A model generated the notes under the pieces. It was not told the origin of the DNA. It saw only the letters and a list, made by a program, of their open reading frames with translations, and made no database searches. This document shows positions 26,115 through 36,373 of a DNA stretch of 64,000 nucleotides, piece after piece (the first letter of the stretch is position 1; every line of letters begins with the position of its first letter). The DNA lies in the NCBI GenBank assembly GCA_009735695.1, contig SRSL01000001.1, forward strand, positions 1,240,048-1,304,047. Direction: 5' to 3'. This DNA comes from Christiangramia bathymodioli (GTDB taxonomy: Bacteria; Bacteroidota; Bacteroidia; Flavobacteriales; Flavobacteriaceae). The translations under genes and the position numbers were made by a program.

Positions 26115-27269
26115 TTATAGTTTACAAATGATTTCGGCTGCTCGCTCTAAAGTTTCATCGGTCTTGGCGAAACAGAACCTTAGTTGTTTATGATCTTTTT
26201 TATCGATGTTGAATACAGAAACCGGAATTGAGGCCAGCTTATGTTCTTTCGCCAGTCTTTCGGCAAAATCAACATCACTTTCATCAGAAATTTCGGAATA
26301 GTTCAGAAGCTGAAAATAGGTTCCGGAAGAGGCTGTAAACCTGAATCTGGAATCCCGGATAAGCTTCAGGAAATAATCTCTTTTTTTCTGATAAAAGGAA
26401 TTCAACTTTAGGTAATGGGTAGGGTCTTTTAGATATTCGGAATAGGCTTTTTGCATAGGGTGGTTCACCGAAAACACAGTAAGCTCATGTATTTTCCTGA
26501 TCTCCCGCATCAATTCTTCAGGAGCCACGCAATAACCGGTTTTCCATCCGGTATTATGGAAGGTCTTCCCGAAAGACGCACAAACAATGGCTCTTTCTGA
26601 AAGATTCTGAAACCTGGACGCACTCTGGTGTTCCAGGTCATCATAGATCAAATGCTCATAAACTTCATCGCTAAGGAGAATGATCTCGGTGTCCTTTAAT
26701 ATGCTTTCCAGTTCCTGCATATCCTCTTTGGTAAGAACAGTGCCGGTTGGATTATGAGGGGTATTGATGATGATCATCCTGGTTCTGGGAGTAATAGAAT
26801 CCCTTACTTCCTGCCAGTCAACTTTATAATTTTCACCCTTTAGCTGAACGAGTACGGGTTTGCCGCCATTTAGTTTAATACAGGGTTCATAACTATCATA
26901 GGCTGGTTTGAGGACGATGACTTCATCTCCCTTTGAAACGAATGCCGAAATAGCATCGAAGAGCGCTTCGGTAGCTCCCGAAGTCACAATTATTTCGGTC
27001 TCTGGATCGTATTTTTTGCCATATAAAGATTCGATCTTTTTGGTTATTTCCCGCCGAAGATCCAGTACTCCGGCGTCGGGAGGATATTGGTTAAATCCGT
27101 CCCTCATGGCTTGGGTAACCAGGTCTTTTAACTCCTGGTCTGTTTCGAAATTCGGAAATCCCTGTGAGAGATTAATGGCTTTATATTGGTTTGCCATCTG
27201 GCTCATCACGGAAAAAATGCTGGGGCTAGTATTAGGTAACTTTGAAAAAGATACACTTAGGTCCGGCAT
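26115..27269 (-). CDS. Methionine aminotransferase (class I/II, YbdL-like)
   Basis: 384-residue fold-type I PLP enzyme. INLSQGFPNFETD and NQYPPDAGVLDLR near the N-terminus, NTPHNPTG in the middle and the Schiff-base Lys235 in SFGKTFHNTGWKTGY place it in the methionine/kynurenine aminotransferase-like group (YbdL type), which transfers amino groups from methionine, often salvaging 2-oxo-4-methylthiobutyrate. Probably first gene of a three-gene minus-strand run with pdeM and the TspO-like gene. No clear promoter elements were found upstream. Confidence 0.88.
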   Translation of the reverse strand: MPDLSVSFSKLPNTSPSIFSVMSQMANQYKAINLSQGFPNFETDQELKDLVTQAMRDGFNQYPPDAGVLDLRREITKKIESLYGKKYDPETEIIVTSGATEALFDAISAFVSKGDEVIVLKPAYDSYEPCIKLNGGKPVLVQLKGENYKVDWQEVRDSITPRTRMIIINTPHNPTGTVLTKEDMQELESILKDTEIILLSDEVYEHLIYDDLEHQSASRFQNLSERAIVCASFGKTFHNTGWKTGYCVAPEELMREIRKIHELTVFSVNHPMQKAYSEYLKDPTHYLKLNSFYQKKRDYFLKLIRDSRFRFTASSGTYFQLLNYSEISDESDVDFAERLAKEHKLASIPVSVFNIDKKDHKQLRFCFAKTDETLERAAEIICKL

Positions 27270-27294
27270 GTTGGTTAATTTTCAATGAAAATGC

Positions 27295-27325
27295 ATAAAA
27301 AAACCCGGACTGCAAAGCCCGGGTT
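27295..27325 (-). terminator. Intrinsic terminator of the sdh operon
   Basis: Read on the minus strand, AACCCGG pairs with CCGGGTT around a ten-base loop and is followed by seven Ts. It lies 30 bases beyond the sdhB stop. Confidence 0.85.
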
Positions 27326-27354
27326 CTTCCTATTTGATTAAACAAAAGTTAATT

Positions 27355-28098
27355 TTACTTAAGGCTTGCTTTAAGATATTCGCGATTCATTCTGGCGATG
27401 TTCTCCAGGGAAATTCCTTTTGGACATTCGATCTCGCATGCCCCGGTATTGGTACAGTTCCCAAAACCTTCCTTATCCATCTGCTCCACCATTTGCAGAA
27501 CCCGGCGATCGGCTTCAACTTCTCCCTGAGGCAGCAGCGCGAACTGGCTTACCTTGGCTGAGGTGAATAGCATCGCACTCGCATTCTTACAGGCAGCTAC
27601 ACAGGCTCCACATCCAATACAGGTAGCAGCGTAAAAAGACATATCTGCATTATCCTTTTCAATTGGAATAGAGTTGGCATCCTGGGTGTTTCCTGAGGTG
27701 TTGACAGAAATATATCCACCAGCCTGTTGAATTCGGTCAAAAGAGCTGCGGTCTACAACCAGGTCTTTTATGATTGGAAATGCCTTGGCTCTGAATGGTT
27801 CAATAACGATGGTATCGCCGTCCTTGAATCTTCTCATGTGCAGCTGGCAGGTAGTAACTCCACGGTCTGGCCCGTGAGGTTCACCATTGATCTGTAGGTT
27901 ACAGGATCCGCAAATCCCCTCACGACAGTCATGATCAAAAGCTACCGGCTCATCTCCCTTTTCGATAAGCTGCTCGTTAAGAACATCCATCATTTCAAGG
28001 AAAGACATATCTGGAGAAATATCAGAAACCTGATAGGTAACAACTTTTCCTTTTGCGTTAGCGTTCTTTTGACGCCATATTTTAAGTGTAAGGTTCAT
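27355..28098 (-). CDS. sdhB: Succinate dehydrogenase/fumarate reductase iron-sulfur subunit
   Basis: 247 residues. Carries electrons between the flavoprotein and the membrane cytochrome. The [2Fe-2S] ligands are Cys58, Cys63, Cys66 and Cys84 (CREGICGSC and later TTC); the second half has [11 protein letters not shown] and [15 protein letters not shown] for the [4Fe-4S] and [3Fe-4S] centres. Last gene of the sdhCAB operon, separated from sdhA by 69 bases of repeat-like DNA. Confidence 0.97.
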   Translation of the reverse strand: MNLTLKIWRQKNANAKGKVVTYQVSDISPDMSFLEMMDVLNEQLIEKGDEPVAFDHDCREGICGSCNLQINGEPHGPDRGVTTCQLHMRRFKDGDTIVIEPFRAKAFPIIKDLVVDRSSFDRIQQAGGYISVNTSGNTQDANSIPIEKDNADMSFYAATCIGCGACVAACKNASAMLFTSAKVSQFALLPQGEVEADRRVLQMVEQMDKEGFGNCTNTGACEIECPKGISLENIARMNREYLKASLK

Positions 28099-28167
28099 AT
28101 CTTCAATTTGAAAATATGAAAATTTGAAAATGAATCAATTCAATTGAACAATTTTCAAATTCTCAAA
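28099..28167. repeat. AT-rich inverted and heptad-like repeat between sdhA and sdhB
   Basis: The intercistronic spacer contains 11-base arms (28121-28131 and 28151-28161) that pair perfectly around a smaller inner palindrome, preceded by TTTGAAAA-like units. It lacks a T run, so it is more likely an mRNA-stability or processing hairpin, or repeat debris, than a terminator. Confidence 0.6.
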
Positions 28168-30171
28168 TTATTTATAGCTCCTTGTTTTTACTTCTATATT
28201 CTCATAGTTGAGTTCTTCCTTATGCAGGATAGCTTCTGAAGGATTACCGGTGTATTCCCATGCTGCTACATACATAAAGTTCTCGTCATCACGAAGGGCT
28301 TCCCCTTCTTCGGTCTGGTATTCTTCCCTGAAATGACCACCACAGGATTCATTCCTGTGAAGTGCGTCCTTGGCGAATAGTTCACCAAGCTCCAAAAAAT
28401 CGGCCACTCGGCCTGCTTTTTCAAGTTCGGCATTCATTTCGTCTGCCGATCCTGGTACACGTACATCTTTCCAGAACTCTTCTCTAAGTTCTTTGATCTC
28501 GCTGATCGCTTCTTTTAGGCCCTGCTCATTTCTGGCCATTCCAACCTTGTTCCACATGATCTTTCCAAGCAATTTATGGAAATGATCTACAGATTTGGTC
28601 CCTTTATTATTGACCAGTTTTTCAATTCGCTCACGAACCTCTTTTTCAGCTGCCTCGAACTCTGGCGTATCGGTCGAGATCGCTCCGGTTCTAATATCAT
28701 CGGCAAGGTAATTTCCAATGGTGTATGGTAGAACAAAATATCCATCAGCCAGACCTTGCATCAAGGCAGAAGCACCCAGCCTGTTAGCTCCGTGATCTGA
28801 AAAGTTTGCTTCCCCAATCGCGTAGCATCCCGGAATGGTGGTTTGAAGGTTGTAATCAACCCAAACACCTCCCATGGTATAGTGAACGGCCGGATAGATC
28901 ATCATTGGAGTTTCATATGGATTCTGATCCACGATCTTTTCATACATCTGGAACAGGTTACCATATTTTGCCTCTACAACTTCTTTTCCAAGCTCTTTTA
29001 TTTTCGCGTCTGAAGGATTGTCTATTTTCTGGGTAGTAGCTGCCTCCTTACCATAACGCATGATAGCTGAGCTGAAATCAAGATAAACAGCTTCTCCAGT
29101 TTTATTTACCCCGAAACCAGCATCACAACGCTCCTTGGCAGCTCTGGAAGCCACATCACGAGGCACCAGGTTACCAAAGGCCGGATATCTTCTTTCCAGG
29201 TAATAATCTCTTTCTTCTTCTGAAAGCTCGGTTGGTTTTTTCTTTCCGGCTCTAATAGCTTCAGCATCTTCTTTTTTCTTCGGAACCCAGATTCTACCAT
29301 CATTACGTAGAGATTCAGACATCAGTGTTAGCTTGGACTGATGATCTCCCGATACTGGAATGCAGGTTGGGTGAATCTGAGTAAAGCAAGGGTTTGCAAA
29401 ATAAGCTCCCTTTTTATGTATTTTCCAGCTGGCGGTAACGTTACTTCCCATCGCATTGGTGGAAAGGAAGAATACGTTTCCGTAACCTCCTGAAGCGATC
29501 ACTACTGCGTGAGCTGAATGTCTTTCCAGTTCGCCGGTTACGAGGTTTCTCGCGATAATTCCACGAGCCTTTCCATCAACCTTAACGATATCCAGCATCT
29601 CATGCCTGTTATAGGCTTTGATCTTACCACGATTGATCTGTCTGTTCATTGCGGAATATGCTCCAAGCAATAACTGCTGTCCTGTTTGTCCTTTTGCGTA
29701 GAATGTTCTCGAAACAAGAACCCCACCAAAAGAACGGTTGTCCAGCAAACCACCATATTCACGGGCAAAAGGAACTCCCTGTGCCACGCACTGGTCGATG
29801 ATATTTCCAGAAACTTCCGCAAGGCGATAAACGTTCTCTTCTCTGGAACGATAATCTCCACCTTTAATGGTATCGTAAAATAGTCGGTAGATGGAATCTC
29901 CATCGCCCTGGTAGTTCTTGGCTGCGTTGATCCCTCCCTGGGCAGCGATAGAGTGTGCTCGTCGAGGAGAATCCTGGTAGCAGAATGTTTTTACATTATA
30001 GCCTAGTTCAGCAAGAGTTGCCGCGGCACTACCCCCGGCAAGTCCTGTTCCCACAACGATCACGTCGATATTACGTTTGTTGGCCGGGTTAACCAGGTTT
30101 ATATTGTTCTTATGATTGGTCCACTTTTCTGCCAATGGGCCTTTAGGTGTATTTGATTCGAATGTTCCCAT
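28168..30171 (-). CDS. sdhA: Succinate dehydrogenase/fumarate reductase flavoprotein subunit
   Basis: 667 residues, oxidises succinate to fumarate at the cytoplasmic face of the membrane. FAD-binding [17 protein letters not shown] near residue 40; His73 in [15 protein letters not shown] is the expected covalent FAD attachment site; HPTCIPVSG and the YTMGGVWVD substrate region are present, as is [14 protein letters not shown]. The length and the pairing with a single cytochrome gene fit the Bacteroidota/Wolinella quinol:fumarate type of the family. Three bases separate it from sdhC. Confidence 0.97.
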   Translation of the reverse strand: MGTFESNTPKGPLAEKWTNHKNNINLVNPANKRNIDVIVVGTGLAGGSAAATLAELGYNVKTFCYQDSPRRAHSIAAQGGINAAKNYQGDGDSIYRLFYDTIKGGDYRSREENVYRLAEVSGNIIDQCVAQGVPFAREYGGLLDNRSFGGVLVSRTFYAKGQTGQQLLLGAYSAMNRQINRGKIKAYNRHEMLDIVKVDGKARGIIARNLVTGELERHSAHAVVIASGGYGNVFFLSTNAMGSNVTASWKIHKKGAYFANPCFTQIHPTCIPVSGDHQSKLTLMSESLRNDGRIWVPKKKEDAEAIRAGKKKPTELSEEERDYYLERRYPAFGNLVPRDVASRAAKERCDAGFGVNKTGEAVYLDFSSAIMRYGKEAATTQKIDNPSDAKIKELGKEVVEAKYGNLFQMYEKIVDQNPYETPMMIYPAVHYTMGGVWVDYNLQTTIPGCYAIGEANFSDHGANRLGASALMQGLADGYFVLPYTIGNYLADDIRTGAISTDTPEFEAAEKEVRERIEKLVNNKGTKSVDHFHKLLGKIMWNKVGMARNEQGLKEAISEIKELREEFWKDVRVPGSADEMNAELEKAGRVADFLELGELFAKDALHRNESCGGHFREEYQTEEGEALRDDENFMYVAAWEYTGNPSEAILHKEELNYENIEVKTRSYK

Positions 30172-30174
30172 AGC

Positions 30175-30891
30175 TTAAATTTTTTCTAGTACAAAGTGAA
30201 TATAAAAAGGGATCACGGCAAATGCCAGAGGTACCAGGATCGCGAAAGCCCATCCTGTTTTTCTAATGAACCCGTTGTACTTCGGGTGATTCACTCCTAG
30301 TGACTGAAATCCGCTGGAAAATCCATGAGAAAGGTGAAAACCTATTGCAACCATGGCTAAAGCATAGGCAACAGCCCACCATAAACCATATTCGGCATCC
30401 TGAAATGTCTTAACTGTAAGCGTATAAAGATCCCTTACTTCCTGGCCATTTTCTGTGGTGTAGACTGTATCTTCCAGTCCTCCAAACTTCAGTTCGCCCC
30501 AGAACATCGCCATATGCACCACGATGAACGCAAGGATGATAGTACCTAAAACCCCCATATTTCTTGAAGACCACATGGTGTTGGTAGAAGGTTTAAAACT
30601 TACATAACCAGTAGGCCTTGCCTTTCGGTTATTAATAGTAAGTATGATCCCATCAATAGCATGAAAGATGATACTAAAATACGTAAGATAGGATAATACC
30701 TTCACCGCAGGATTGGTGGTCATGAACAAAGCATATTCATTAAACTGGTCTCTAGCTCCTTCACTTACAGGAATAAGGAGTTGAAGATTTCCGAAAAGAT
30801 GTCCTACTAAAAACAGGCACAGAAAAAGGCCGGTGAAAGCCATCCAGTATTTTTTTGCCAGTGATGACTTTAAAAGCGCAGATTTCGCCAT
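30175..30891 (-). CDS. sdhC: Succinate dehydrogenase cytochrome b subunit
   Basis: 238 residues with five predicted transmembrane helices and several membrane histidines (GHLFGN, FHAIDG, HMAMFWG, FHLSHG), as in the diheme single-subunit membrane anchors of the type B enzymes. It binds the quinone and anchors SdhAB. First gene of the operon, behind a well matched promoter. Confidence 0.93.
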   Translation of the reverse strand: MAKSALLKSSLAKKYWMAFTGLFLCLFLVGHLFGNLQLLIPVSEGARDQFNEYALFMTTNPAVKVLSYLTYFSIIFHAIDGIILTINNRKARPTGYVSFKPSTNTMWSSRNMGVLGTIILAFIVVHMAMFWGELKFGGLEDTVYTTENGQEVRDLYTLTVKTFQDAEYGLWWAVAYALAMVAIGFHLSHGFSSGFQSLGVNHPKYNGFIRKTGWAFAILVPLAFAVIPFYIHFVLEKI

Positions 30892-30922
30892 AAATTGTAT
30901 GAATTATTTTGATAAAGCGGAG

Positions 30923-30954
30923 CAAAAATACACTTCATTCTTTTTTTTAACAAA
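30923..30954 (-). promoter_or_regulatory. sdhCAB promoter
   Basis: On the minus strand TTTG (30954-30951), a spacer of exactly 20 bases and TATTTTTG (30930-30923) fully match the Bacteroidota consensus TTTG-N19/20-TAnnTTTG. Transcription should start about 30 bases before the sdhC ATG. The remaining divergent gap to 31145 shows no other clear signal. Confidence 0.75.
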
Positions 30955-31145
30955 CTTTGACAGTCTTTTTAAGGTCAATTTAGAACTAGTTTAAAGTACT
31001 TTAAGTCTTGTTGATTCTTTTGAATTCTAGTGGCTTGAGGATACTTCTAAATTTGCATCCTGAAAAAGCCTATTGCCGGTTTTTGGCAAAAGCTTAACTG
31101 CACTTAAAAACCCATTTTTGTAATTTTCGGTTTCATCATGATGCC

Positions 31146-31655
31146 ATGAAAAAGAGAATTAACGAGCTCATTAGGTTGCTATCCGAAACTTTTGAGGGAG
31201 AACCCTGGTACGGACAATCGGTTATGAGAAAACTGGAGAACGTTCCTTATAAAATAGGTTATAAGACCTGTGTGCCAGATTCTCATAGCGTGGCAGAAAT
31301 ACTAGGGCATCTTATCACCTGGAAAAAATACGCGATCAGGCTGTTAAAAAAAGAGAAGACTTTTCATGTTGACACAGACTCTGAGTGGGATTGGCCCAGC
31401 ATCGAGGTGAAGACGCGTGATGAATGGGAACACTTAAAAAGAGATCTGGTCGCGGCGCAAAGCGAGATCTATGCAATCCTGGAGAAGATCGATCACGATG
31501 ATTTTCTTAATGAACAGGTGCATGGGAAAGATTATACCTATGAACATCTTATTAAAGGTCTGGTGCACCATGATATTTACCATTTGGGCCAGATAGGTCT
31601 TATCGAAAGTCAGTTAAAACGAAAAGAACAGGACTCAGGTGTGTTTAAAGCTTAA
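31146..31655 (+). CDS. DinB/YfiT-like putative metal-dependent hydrolase
   Basis: 169-residue four-helix-bundle protein of the DinB superfamily. The three metal-binding histidines expected in the family are visible: HSVAEILGHLITWKKYA near residues 52-60 and HHDIYHLGQIGLIE near 137-145. Family members include thiol transferases and hydrolases; the substrate here is unknown. It lies 14 bases before cbpA but has no obvious functional link to it. Confidence 0.8.
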   Translation: MKKRINELIRLLSETFEGEPWYGQSVMRKLENVPYKIGYKTCVPDSHSVAEILGHLITWKKYAIRLLKKEKTFHVDTDSEWDWPSIEVKTRDEWEHLKRDLVAAQSEIYAILEKIDHDDFLNEQVHGKDYTYEHLIKGLVHHDIYHLGQIGLIESQLKRKEQDSGVFKA

Positions 31656-31669
31656 AATTCTTTGATTAA

Positions 31670-32590
31670 ATGGAATTTATAGATTACTACAAACTCCTAG
31701 AATTAGACAGATCGGCTACCAAGGCCGATATTAAAAAAGCCTACCGAAGACTGGCGCGCAAGTACCATCCAGATCTAAATCCTAACGACAAGGACGCGCA
31801 AATGCGGTTTCAATTGATCAACGAGGCTCACGAGGTGTTGAGCGACCCGGAAAAACGAAAGAAATATGATGAATACGGTAAGGACTGGAAGCACGCCGAA
31901 CAATTTGAAGAAGCCAAAAGGCAGCAGACTGCGAGCGGTGGCGGATTCGGCGGTGGTTTTGGTGGTGGCCAGTCTTATTCCTATTCCGGTAGTTTTGATG
32001 ATGATACATTTTCAGATTTCTTTGAACAGATGTTTGGTGGAAGAGCCAGGGCAGAGGGCGCCCATCGTGGCAGGCATTTCAAGGGGCAGGATTATAATGC
32101 TGAGCTTCAGTTAAGGCTTAGCGATGTATTTGAAAGCCGTAAGCATACGCTTACCGTTAACGGAAAAAATATTCGGCTAACCATACCTGCCGGGGTTGAA
32201 AATGGCCAGACCATTAAGATCAAGGGACATGGTGGTCCTGGAGTTCAGGGAGGTCCCAAAGGTGATCTGTATATCACCTTCAATATTCTAAACGATACCT
32301 CCTTCCGAAGAGAAAAGGAAAATCTGTATTCAACAGAAGAAATAGACCTTACAACCGCGGTCCTTGGCGGAGAAATCCAGGTGAAAACCTTTGATGGTCG
32401 CGTGAAACTGAAGGTGAAACCAGGTACTCAGAACGGAAGTAAGATCAAACTTTCCGGCAAGGGCTTTCCGAAGTATAAAAAACCCAATCAATTTGGCGAT
32501 CTGTATGTTACTTACAAGATCAGGATACCCCAAGATTTGACGGAAGAGCAGAAAAAATTATTCCAGCAACTTCAAAAAACAGGCTTATGA
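31670..32590 (+). CDS. cbpA: DnaJ-family co-chaperone
   Basis: 306 residues: J domain (1-70) with the HPD motif in YHPDLNP, Gly/Phe-rich linker (about 88-112), no zinc finger, and the two C-terminal substrate-binding domains (about 140-300). This is the CbpA architecture, stimulating DnaK ATPase. The stop codon overlaps the start of the cbpM gene in an ATGA junction, as in other bacteria where the pair is co-translated. Confidence 0.93.
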   Translation: MEFIDYYKLLELDRSATKADIKKAYRRLARKYHPDLNPNDKDAQMRFQLINEAHEVLSDPEKRKKYDEYGKDWKHAEQFEEAKRQQTASGGGFGGGFGGGQSYSYSGSFDDDTFSDFFEQMFGGRARAEGAHRGRHFKGQDYNAELQLRLSDVFESRKHTLTVNGKNIRLTIPAGVENGQTIKIKGHGGPGVQGGPKGDLYITFNILNDTSFRREKENLYSTEEIDLTTAVLGGEIQVKTFDGRVKLKVKPGTQNGSKIKLSGKGFPKYKKPNQFGDLYVTYKIRIPQDLTEEQKKLFQQLQKTGL

Positions 32591-32877
32591 ACAGGGAAGA
32601 CCTAATCACAACCGAAGAGATCTGCATACGATATAAAGTAGAACATCAATTCGTGAGTTCGTTGTTCGAAAGCGGCATCATCGAGATCGTGAAAATTGAA
32701 GAAGTGGAATATATCCCTCAGGAACAATTGAGCGAATTCGAGAAAATGATGCGCTTACACGAGGATCTGGATATCAATATGGAAGGCCTGGAAGCCATCA
32801 GCCATCTTTTAAGGCAGATCAATAAACTTCAAAAAGACAACAGGCGACTAAGGAACAGGCTGGGACTTTACGAATGA
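32587..32877 (+). CDS. cbpM: Chaperone modulator CbpM
   Basis: 96 residues. N-terminal MerR-like helix-turn-helix (TTEEICIRYKVEHQFVSSL) and C-terminal coiled coil (LLRQINKLQKDNRRLRNRLG), as in CbpM, which binds the CbpA J domain and blocks its action on DnaK. The overlap with cbpA supports the assignment. Convergent with the acetyltransferase gene, two bases apart. Confidence 0.88.
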   Translation: MNREDLITTEEICIRYKVEHQFVSSLFESGIIEIVKIEEVEYIPQEQLSEFEKMMRLHEDLDINMEGLEAISHLLRQINKLQKDNRRLRNRLGLYE

Positions 32878-32879
32878 AT

Positions 32880-33398
32880 TTACAGGTCTAATTTGTAGTG
32901 CATCAGTTCTTCAGGATCATTGGGAATCCTAATAGTTCCCTTAAGTTCAAAACCCAGTTTTTCCAACAATTTTCTTGAGCCCGCATTTTCTTCCAGAGTT
33001 ATCGCTTCCAGACGATCGATCCCAAATTCTTCTTTTGCTGCTCTTACAATTTCTGAAGCTGCTTCAATTGCATATCCTTTTCCTTCATAGTCGGGAAGAA
33101 AGGCGAAACCCAGGTCGATTCCTTCCAACCCCTCTCGATCATATAAGCCACAGCTTCCCATTTTCCTGCCATCGCTTTTCCTGATGACGATATTGTTCGA
33201 AAAACCATGAGATCTCAACTGCGGAAGCATCACATCTTCAATATATTTCCGCGCGTCTTCTTCGGTTTTAAGATTACGATCCCCAATGAATTGCAGCCAT
33301 TTAGGAGAATTAAATAGCTCCAGAATAAAACCGGCATCCTCGATGGATGCCGGCCTGATCAAAAGTCGTTCAGTTTCAAAACTTTTGTAATCGCTCAT
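32880..33398 (-). CDS. GNAT-family N-acetyltransferase, RimJ/RimL type
   Basis: 172 residues with the GNAT fold: ETERLLIRP at the start, DLGFAFLPDYEGKGYAIEAA for the acetyl-CoA pyrophosphate loop and LEAITLEENAGSRKLLEKLGF near the end. Acceptor unknown. Its ATG shares one base with the stop of the upstream beta-propeller gene, so the two are translationally coupled. Confidence 0.88.
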   Translation of the reverse strand: MSDYKSFETERLLIRPASIEDAGFILELFNSPKWLQFIGDRNLKTEEDARKYIEDVMLPQLRSHGFSNNIVIRKSDGRKMGSCGLYDREGLEGIDLGFAFLPDYEGKGYAIEAASEIVRAAKEEFGIDRLEAITLEENAGSRKLLEKLGFELKGTIRIPNDPEELMHYKLDL

Positions 33399-36256
33399 TA
33401 CTTCACTTCAAATTTGGTGGTAGCAGATTTTCCATTCTGGTTTATTTCCAGGATATATTTACCCTTCGGAATATAGAATTTCTCATCTTCTGCCTTTCCT
33501 ATTCTTAGCTTCTCATCTTTTTTCTCGAGTTCTTTGGAAGCTTTTTCGGTGATGCTCAGGTCGTATTTACCGGTATTGAATCCCTTATCTCCCTTGAGTT
33601 CAAATTCCTGAAGTTTTAGTCCTTCTTCGGTCTTCACGGTGAATTTTGCAGTTCCCTCCCTGGCGGCATACCAGGTGAAGCCTAATTCCGGCTGGTAAGG
33701 ATCCATCCAATTGTTATAGGAGTTACCCCATCTGGACGAGAATCGAATGCTTTCTTCAGCAGAAAGACTTAACGCATCTTTCATTTCATCCTTGTTCATT
33801 TTGGAAACAGGAGCGATATCTGCCAGGTAAATTGAGCGACCGTGAGTTCCCACTACCAGGTGGTTCTCTTCTGGATGTAGCCTAAGATCATGAACCGCTA
33901 CGTTGGGTAAATTGGTGCTAAAAGGCTCCCAGCTTTCTCCACGATTCATAGATACGTACAATCCATTATCGGTTCCCAGATAAAGTACATCTTCGTTGTG
34001 CGGATCCTCTCTAATCACATTAACCGGTGATAAGGGCAGGTTGGAGCTGATCTTTTTCCAGTTCTGGCCATAGTCTTCTGAAACATATACATAAGGAGTG
34101 AAATCGTCCCAACGGTAACCATTTAGGGTAGCATATACGCGTTCCTTTTCGTGTTCTGAAGCGATCACGCGGGAAACCCAAAGATCCTGAGGTAAATCAT
34201 CACTTATTTTAGTCCAGCTTCCGCCGCCGTCCTTAGTAACATGAATGAGTCCATCGTCACTTCCGGTATAGATCAGTCCGAACTGAAATGGCGATTCGCT
34301 GATCATGGCCAGTGTGCCGTAAGGTACATCGCCTTTACGAGCACCGCCGGTAAGATCTTCTGAAATTGGGGTCCAGGTATCTCCCTGGTCCATGCTTCTC
34401 ATTAGTTTATTGCCGCCCAGATAAAGGATGTCCTGGTTATGCGGTGATAACAAAATAGGCGTTTGCCAGTTGAACCGGTATGGGCTTTCTCCTAATTCAT
34501 GTTTTGGTTGAATGTATTTCCGTTCCCCGGTCTTTCTGTTGATCCTGAAGTAGGATCCAAACTGAAACCCGGTATAAATGATATCCGGGTTGCGGGAATC
34601 GATCTCCACCTGCATACCATCGCCGCCCATCAGTCTTTTATAATTATAATCTCCTGAAGCATTCCAGGAAACTCCTTCTTCGTTAGTGTGAGGTCCAACC
34701 CAAACTCCGTTATCCTGTAGCCCGCCATACACATTATAGGGTTTTGCATTGTCTATGCTCACCGTGTAAAACTGGCCTACTGAAGGTGAATTGTTCAGGG
34801 TCCAGTTCTCGCCATCATCGTAGGAAATATTGATCCCCCCGTCATTACCATCGATCAGGTGGCCGCTTCTTTCCGGATTGATCCATAGAGCATGGTGATC
34901 TGCATGAACATTTTGCGCGTCGATGGAAGTAAAGCTCTTTCCGCCATCTTTAGATTTTAGAATTGGCACTCCATATATATAAATGGCATTTTCATCCTGT
35001 GGATCCACATGCACCATTCCGAAGTAATACCCGTAGCTGTAATACAGGTCGTCCAGGTAGTCTTCATGGGTTCGCTTCCAGGTTTTTCCGCCATCGGTAC
35101 TTTTATAGACTTCAGCACCAATCACCGGGGTGTCGAACATCGCGGTGGAAGCGTCTTCCAGGTATAGCGCCAGGTCTTCAGGATCGGCATCCTGCTTTCT
35201 GATCATATCTTTAACCGATTTTGCGGTATACTTATCCTGGAAGTTATTAGAACGAAGGTATTTCTCTAACTCATCATCCTTAAGTTTCAGAAATTCGGAA
35301 CGTTCCATGTTCTTAAAATCATCTTTCTGAAGACCTTCTTTTTTCTCCTCCTTTTTGTCTTCGGCCTTTCTTCGGTCCTGATTGTCCACTATTGCATAGA
35401 CAATATCATCATTGAAGACACTCAGGCCTATTCTTCCAACTCCGTCTCCTGTAGGAAAACCAGAGCCTTCTGTTGAGATAAGACTCCAGGTATTACCGGC
35501 ATCGGTGCTTTTGTAAATGCCGCTGTTCTTACCGCTTTCTCGAAAATCCCAGGCCTTACGGTCTTTGTCCCAGGCTGCGGCGTACATTTCCTGGTAATTG
35601 TCAGGATTTACAGCCACATCAATGATTCCAGTATTCTCGTCGATAAACAGGGTTTTATTCCATGTTTTTCCTCCATCGGTGGTTTTAAAAATTCCGCGCT
35701 CCTTATTCGAAGAATACAAATGTCCAGTGACACCTACCACTACTTCCTGTGGATTTTGAGGGTTGATAAGAATTCGGCTGATATGATGGGAATCTGGCAA
35801 TCCCATGAACTCCCAGGTTTCTCCCTTGTCATTCGACTTGAGCAGGCCAATTCCGGCGTAAGATGACCGGGAAGCATTCACTTCTCCGGTTCCTACCCAG
35901 ATGGTTCCGTTATCCCAGTCCACTGCTATATCGCCCACATTCTGGGTTGGACTGTTATCCATAATGGAGGTAAAACTGGTCCCGTTATTATTGGTGTACC
36001 AGACGCCTCCCGTTGCATAGGCCGCATAGAATTCGGTTGGATCATCTGGATTTACTGCGAAATCCACGATCCTTCCGCTCATGACGGTTGGTCCAATGTT
36101 TTTTAATGGAATATTTTTAACGATCGAACTATTGGTTCGTTCTTCCTTTTTCTGAAGAGATTCTTTTAGAGCGGTTCCATTAGTTGCTGGTTGCTGTGCC
36201 AATAATGGAGAAACTGAAAAGAGTAACAGGCTGAAAAATTTGTGATGTTGCTTCAT
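33398..36256 (-). CDS. Secreted VPS10/sortilin-like beta-propeller protein
   Basis: 952 residues from the ATG at 36256, which gives a clean signal peptide (MKQHHKFFSLLLFSVSPLLA); 24 further upstream codons are not needed. The body is a series of BNR/VPS10-type blades with repeated STDGGKTW, KSKDGGKS, VSEDYGQNW and SMNRGESW Asp-box motifs, plus a charged Lys/Glu-rich insertion near residues 285-345. Family members are often called glycosyl hydrolases because of the Asp boxes, but no catalytic residues are evident. C-terminal about 150 residues form an Ig-like beta domain without an obvious type IX sorting signal. Confidence 0.82.
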   Translation of the reverse strand: MKQHHKFFSLLLFSVSPLLAQQPATNGTALKESLQKKEERTNSSIVKNIPLKNIGPTVMSGRIVDFAVNPDDPTEFYAAYATGGVWYTNNNGTSFTSIMDNSPTQNVGDIAVDWDNGTIWVGTGEVNASRSSYAGIGLLKSNDKGETWEFMGLPDSHHISRILINPQNPQEVVVGVTGHLYSSNKERGIFKTTDGGKTWNKTLFIDENTGIIDVAVNPDNYQEMYAAAWDKDRKAWDFRESGKNSGIYKSTDAGNTWSLISTEGSGFPTGDGVGRIGLSVFNDDIVYAIVDNQDRRKAEDKKEEKKEGLQKDDFKNMERSEFLKLKDDELEKYLRSNNFQDKYTAKSVKDMIRKQDADPEDLALYLEDASTAMFDTPVIGAEVYKSTDGGKTWKRTHEDYLDDLYYSYGYYFGMVHVDPQDENAIYIYGVPILKSKDGGKSFTSIDAQNVHADHHALWINPERSGHLIDGNDGGINISYDDGENWTLNNSPSVGQFYTVSIDNAKPYNVYGGLQDNGVWVGPHTNEEGVSWNASGDYNYKRLMGGDGMQVEIDSRNPDIIYTGFQFGSYFRINRKTGERKYIQPKHELGESPYRFNWQTPILLSPHNQDILYLGGNKLMRSMDQGDTWTPISEDLTGGARKGDVPYGTLAMISESPFQFGLIYTGSDDGLIHVTKDGGGSWTKISDDLPQDLWVSRVIASEHEKERVYATLNGYRWDDFTPYVYVSEDYGQNWKKISSNLPLSPVNVIREDPHNEDVLYLGTDNGLYVSMNRGESWEPFSTNLPNVAVHDLRLHPEENHLVVGTHGRSIYLADIAPVSKMNKDEMKDALSLSAEESIRFSSRWGNSYNNWMDPYQPELGFTWYAAREGTAKFTVKTEEGLKLQEFELKGDKGFNTGKYDLSITEKASKELEKKDEKLRIGKAEDEKFYIPKGKYILEINQNGKSATTKFEVK

Positions 36257-36344
36257 AAGATTTTTAGTGAGTGCTCTAAAATAGCAAAACCCCGGATTAA
36301 CTGAAATTTTAATTTCCTTTTCTGGCAATTGAGCTTAAATGCCT

Positions 36345-36352
36345 TAATTTTG
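36345..36352 (+). promoter_or_regulatory. Possible -7 element upstream of the aminopeptidase gene
   Basis: TAATTTTG fits TAnnTTTG; TCTG stands 20 bases upstream where TTTG is expected. The ATG at 36374 follows after 21 bases. Confidence 0.4.
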
Positions 36353-36373
36353 AAAAAATTGAAAAGTTTTATT

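Noticed and set aside
33398-36256. True glycoside hydrolase
   Set aside because: Asp-box repeats occur in many beta-propellers; no catalytic residues or carbohydrate genes nearby support the enzyme label.
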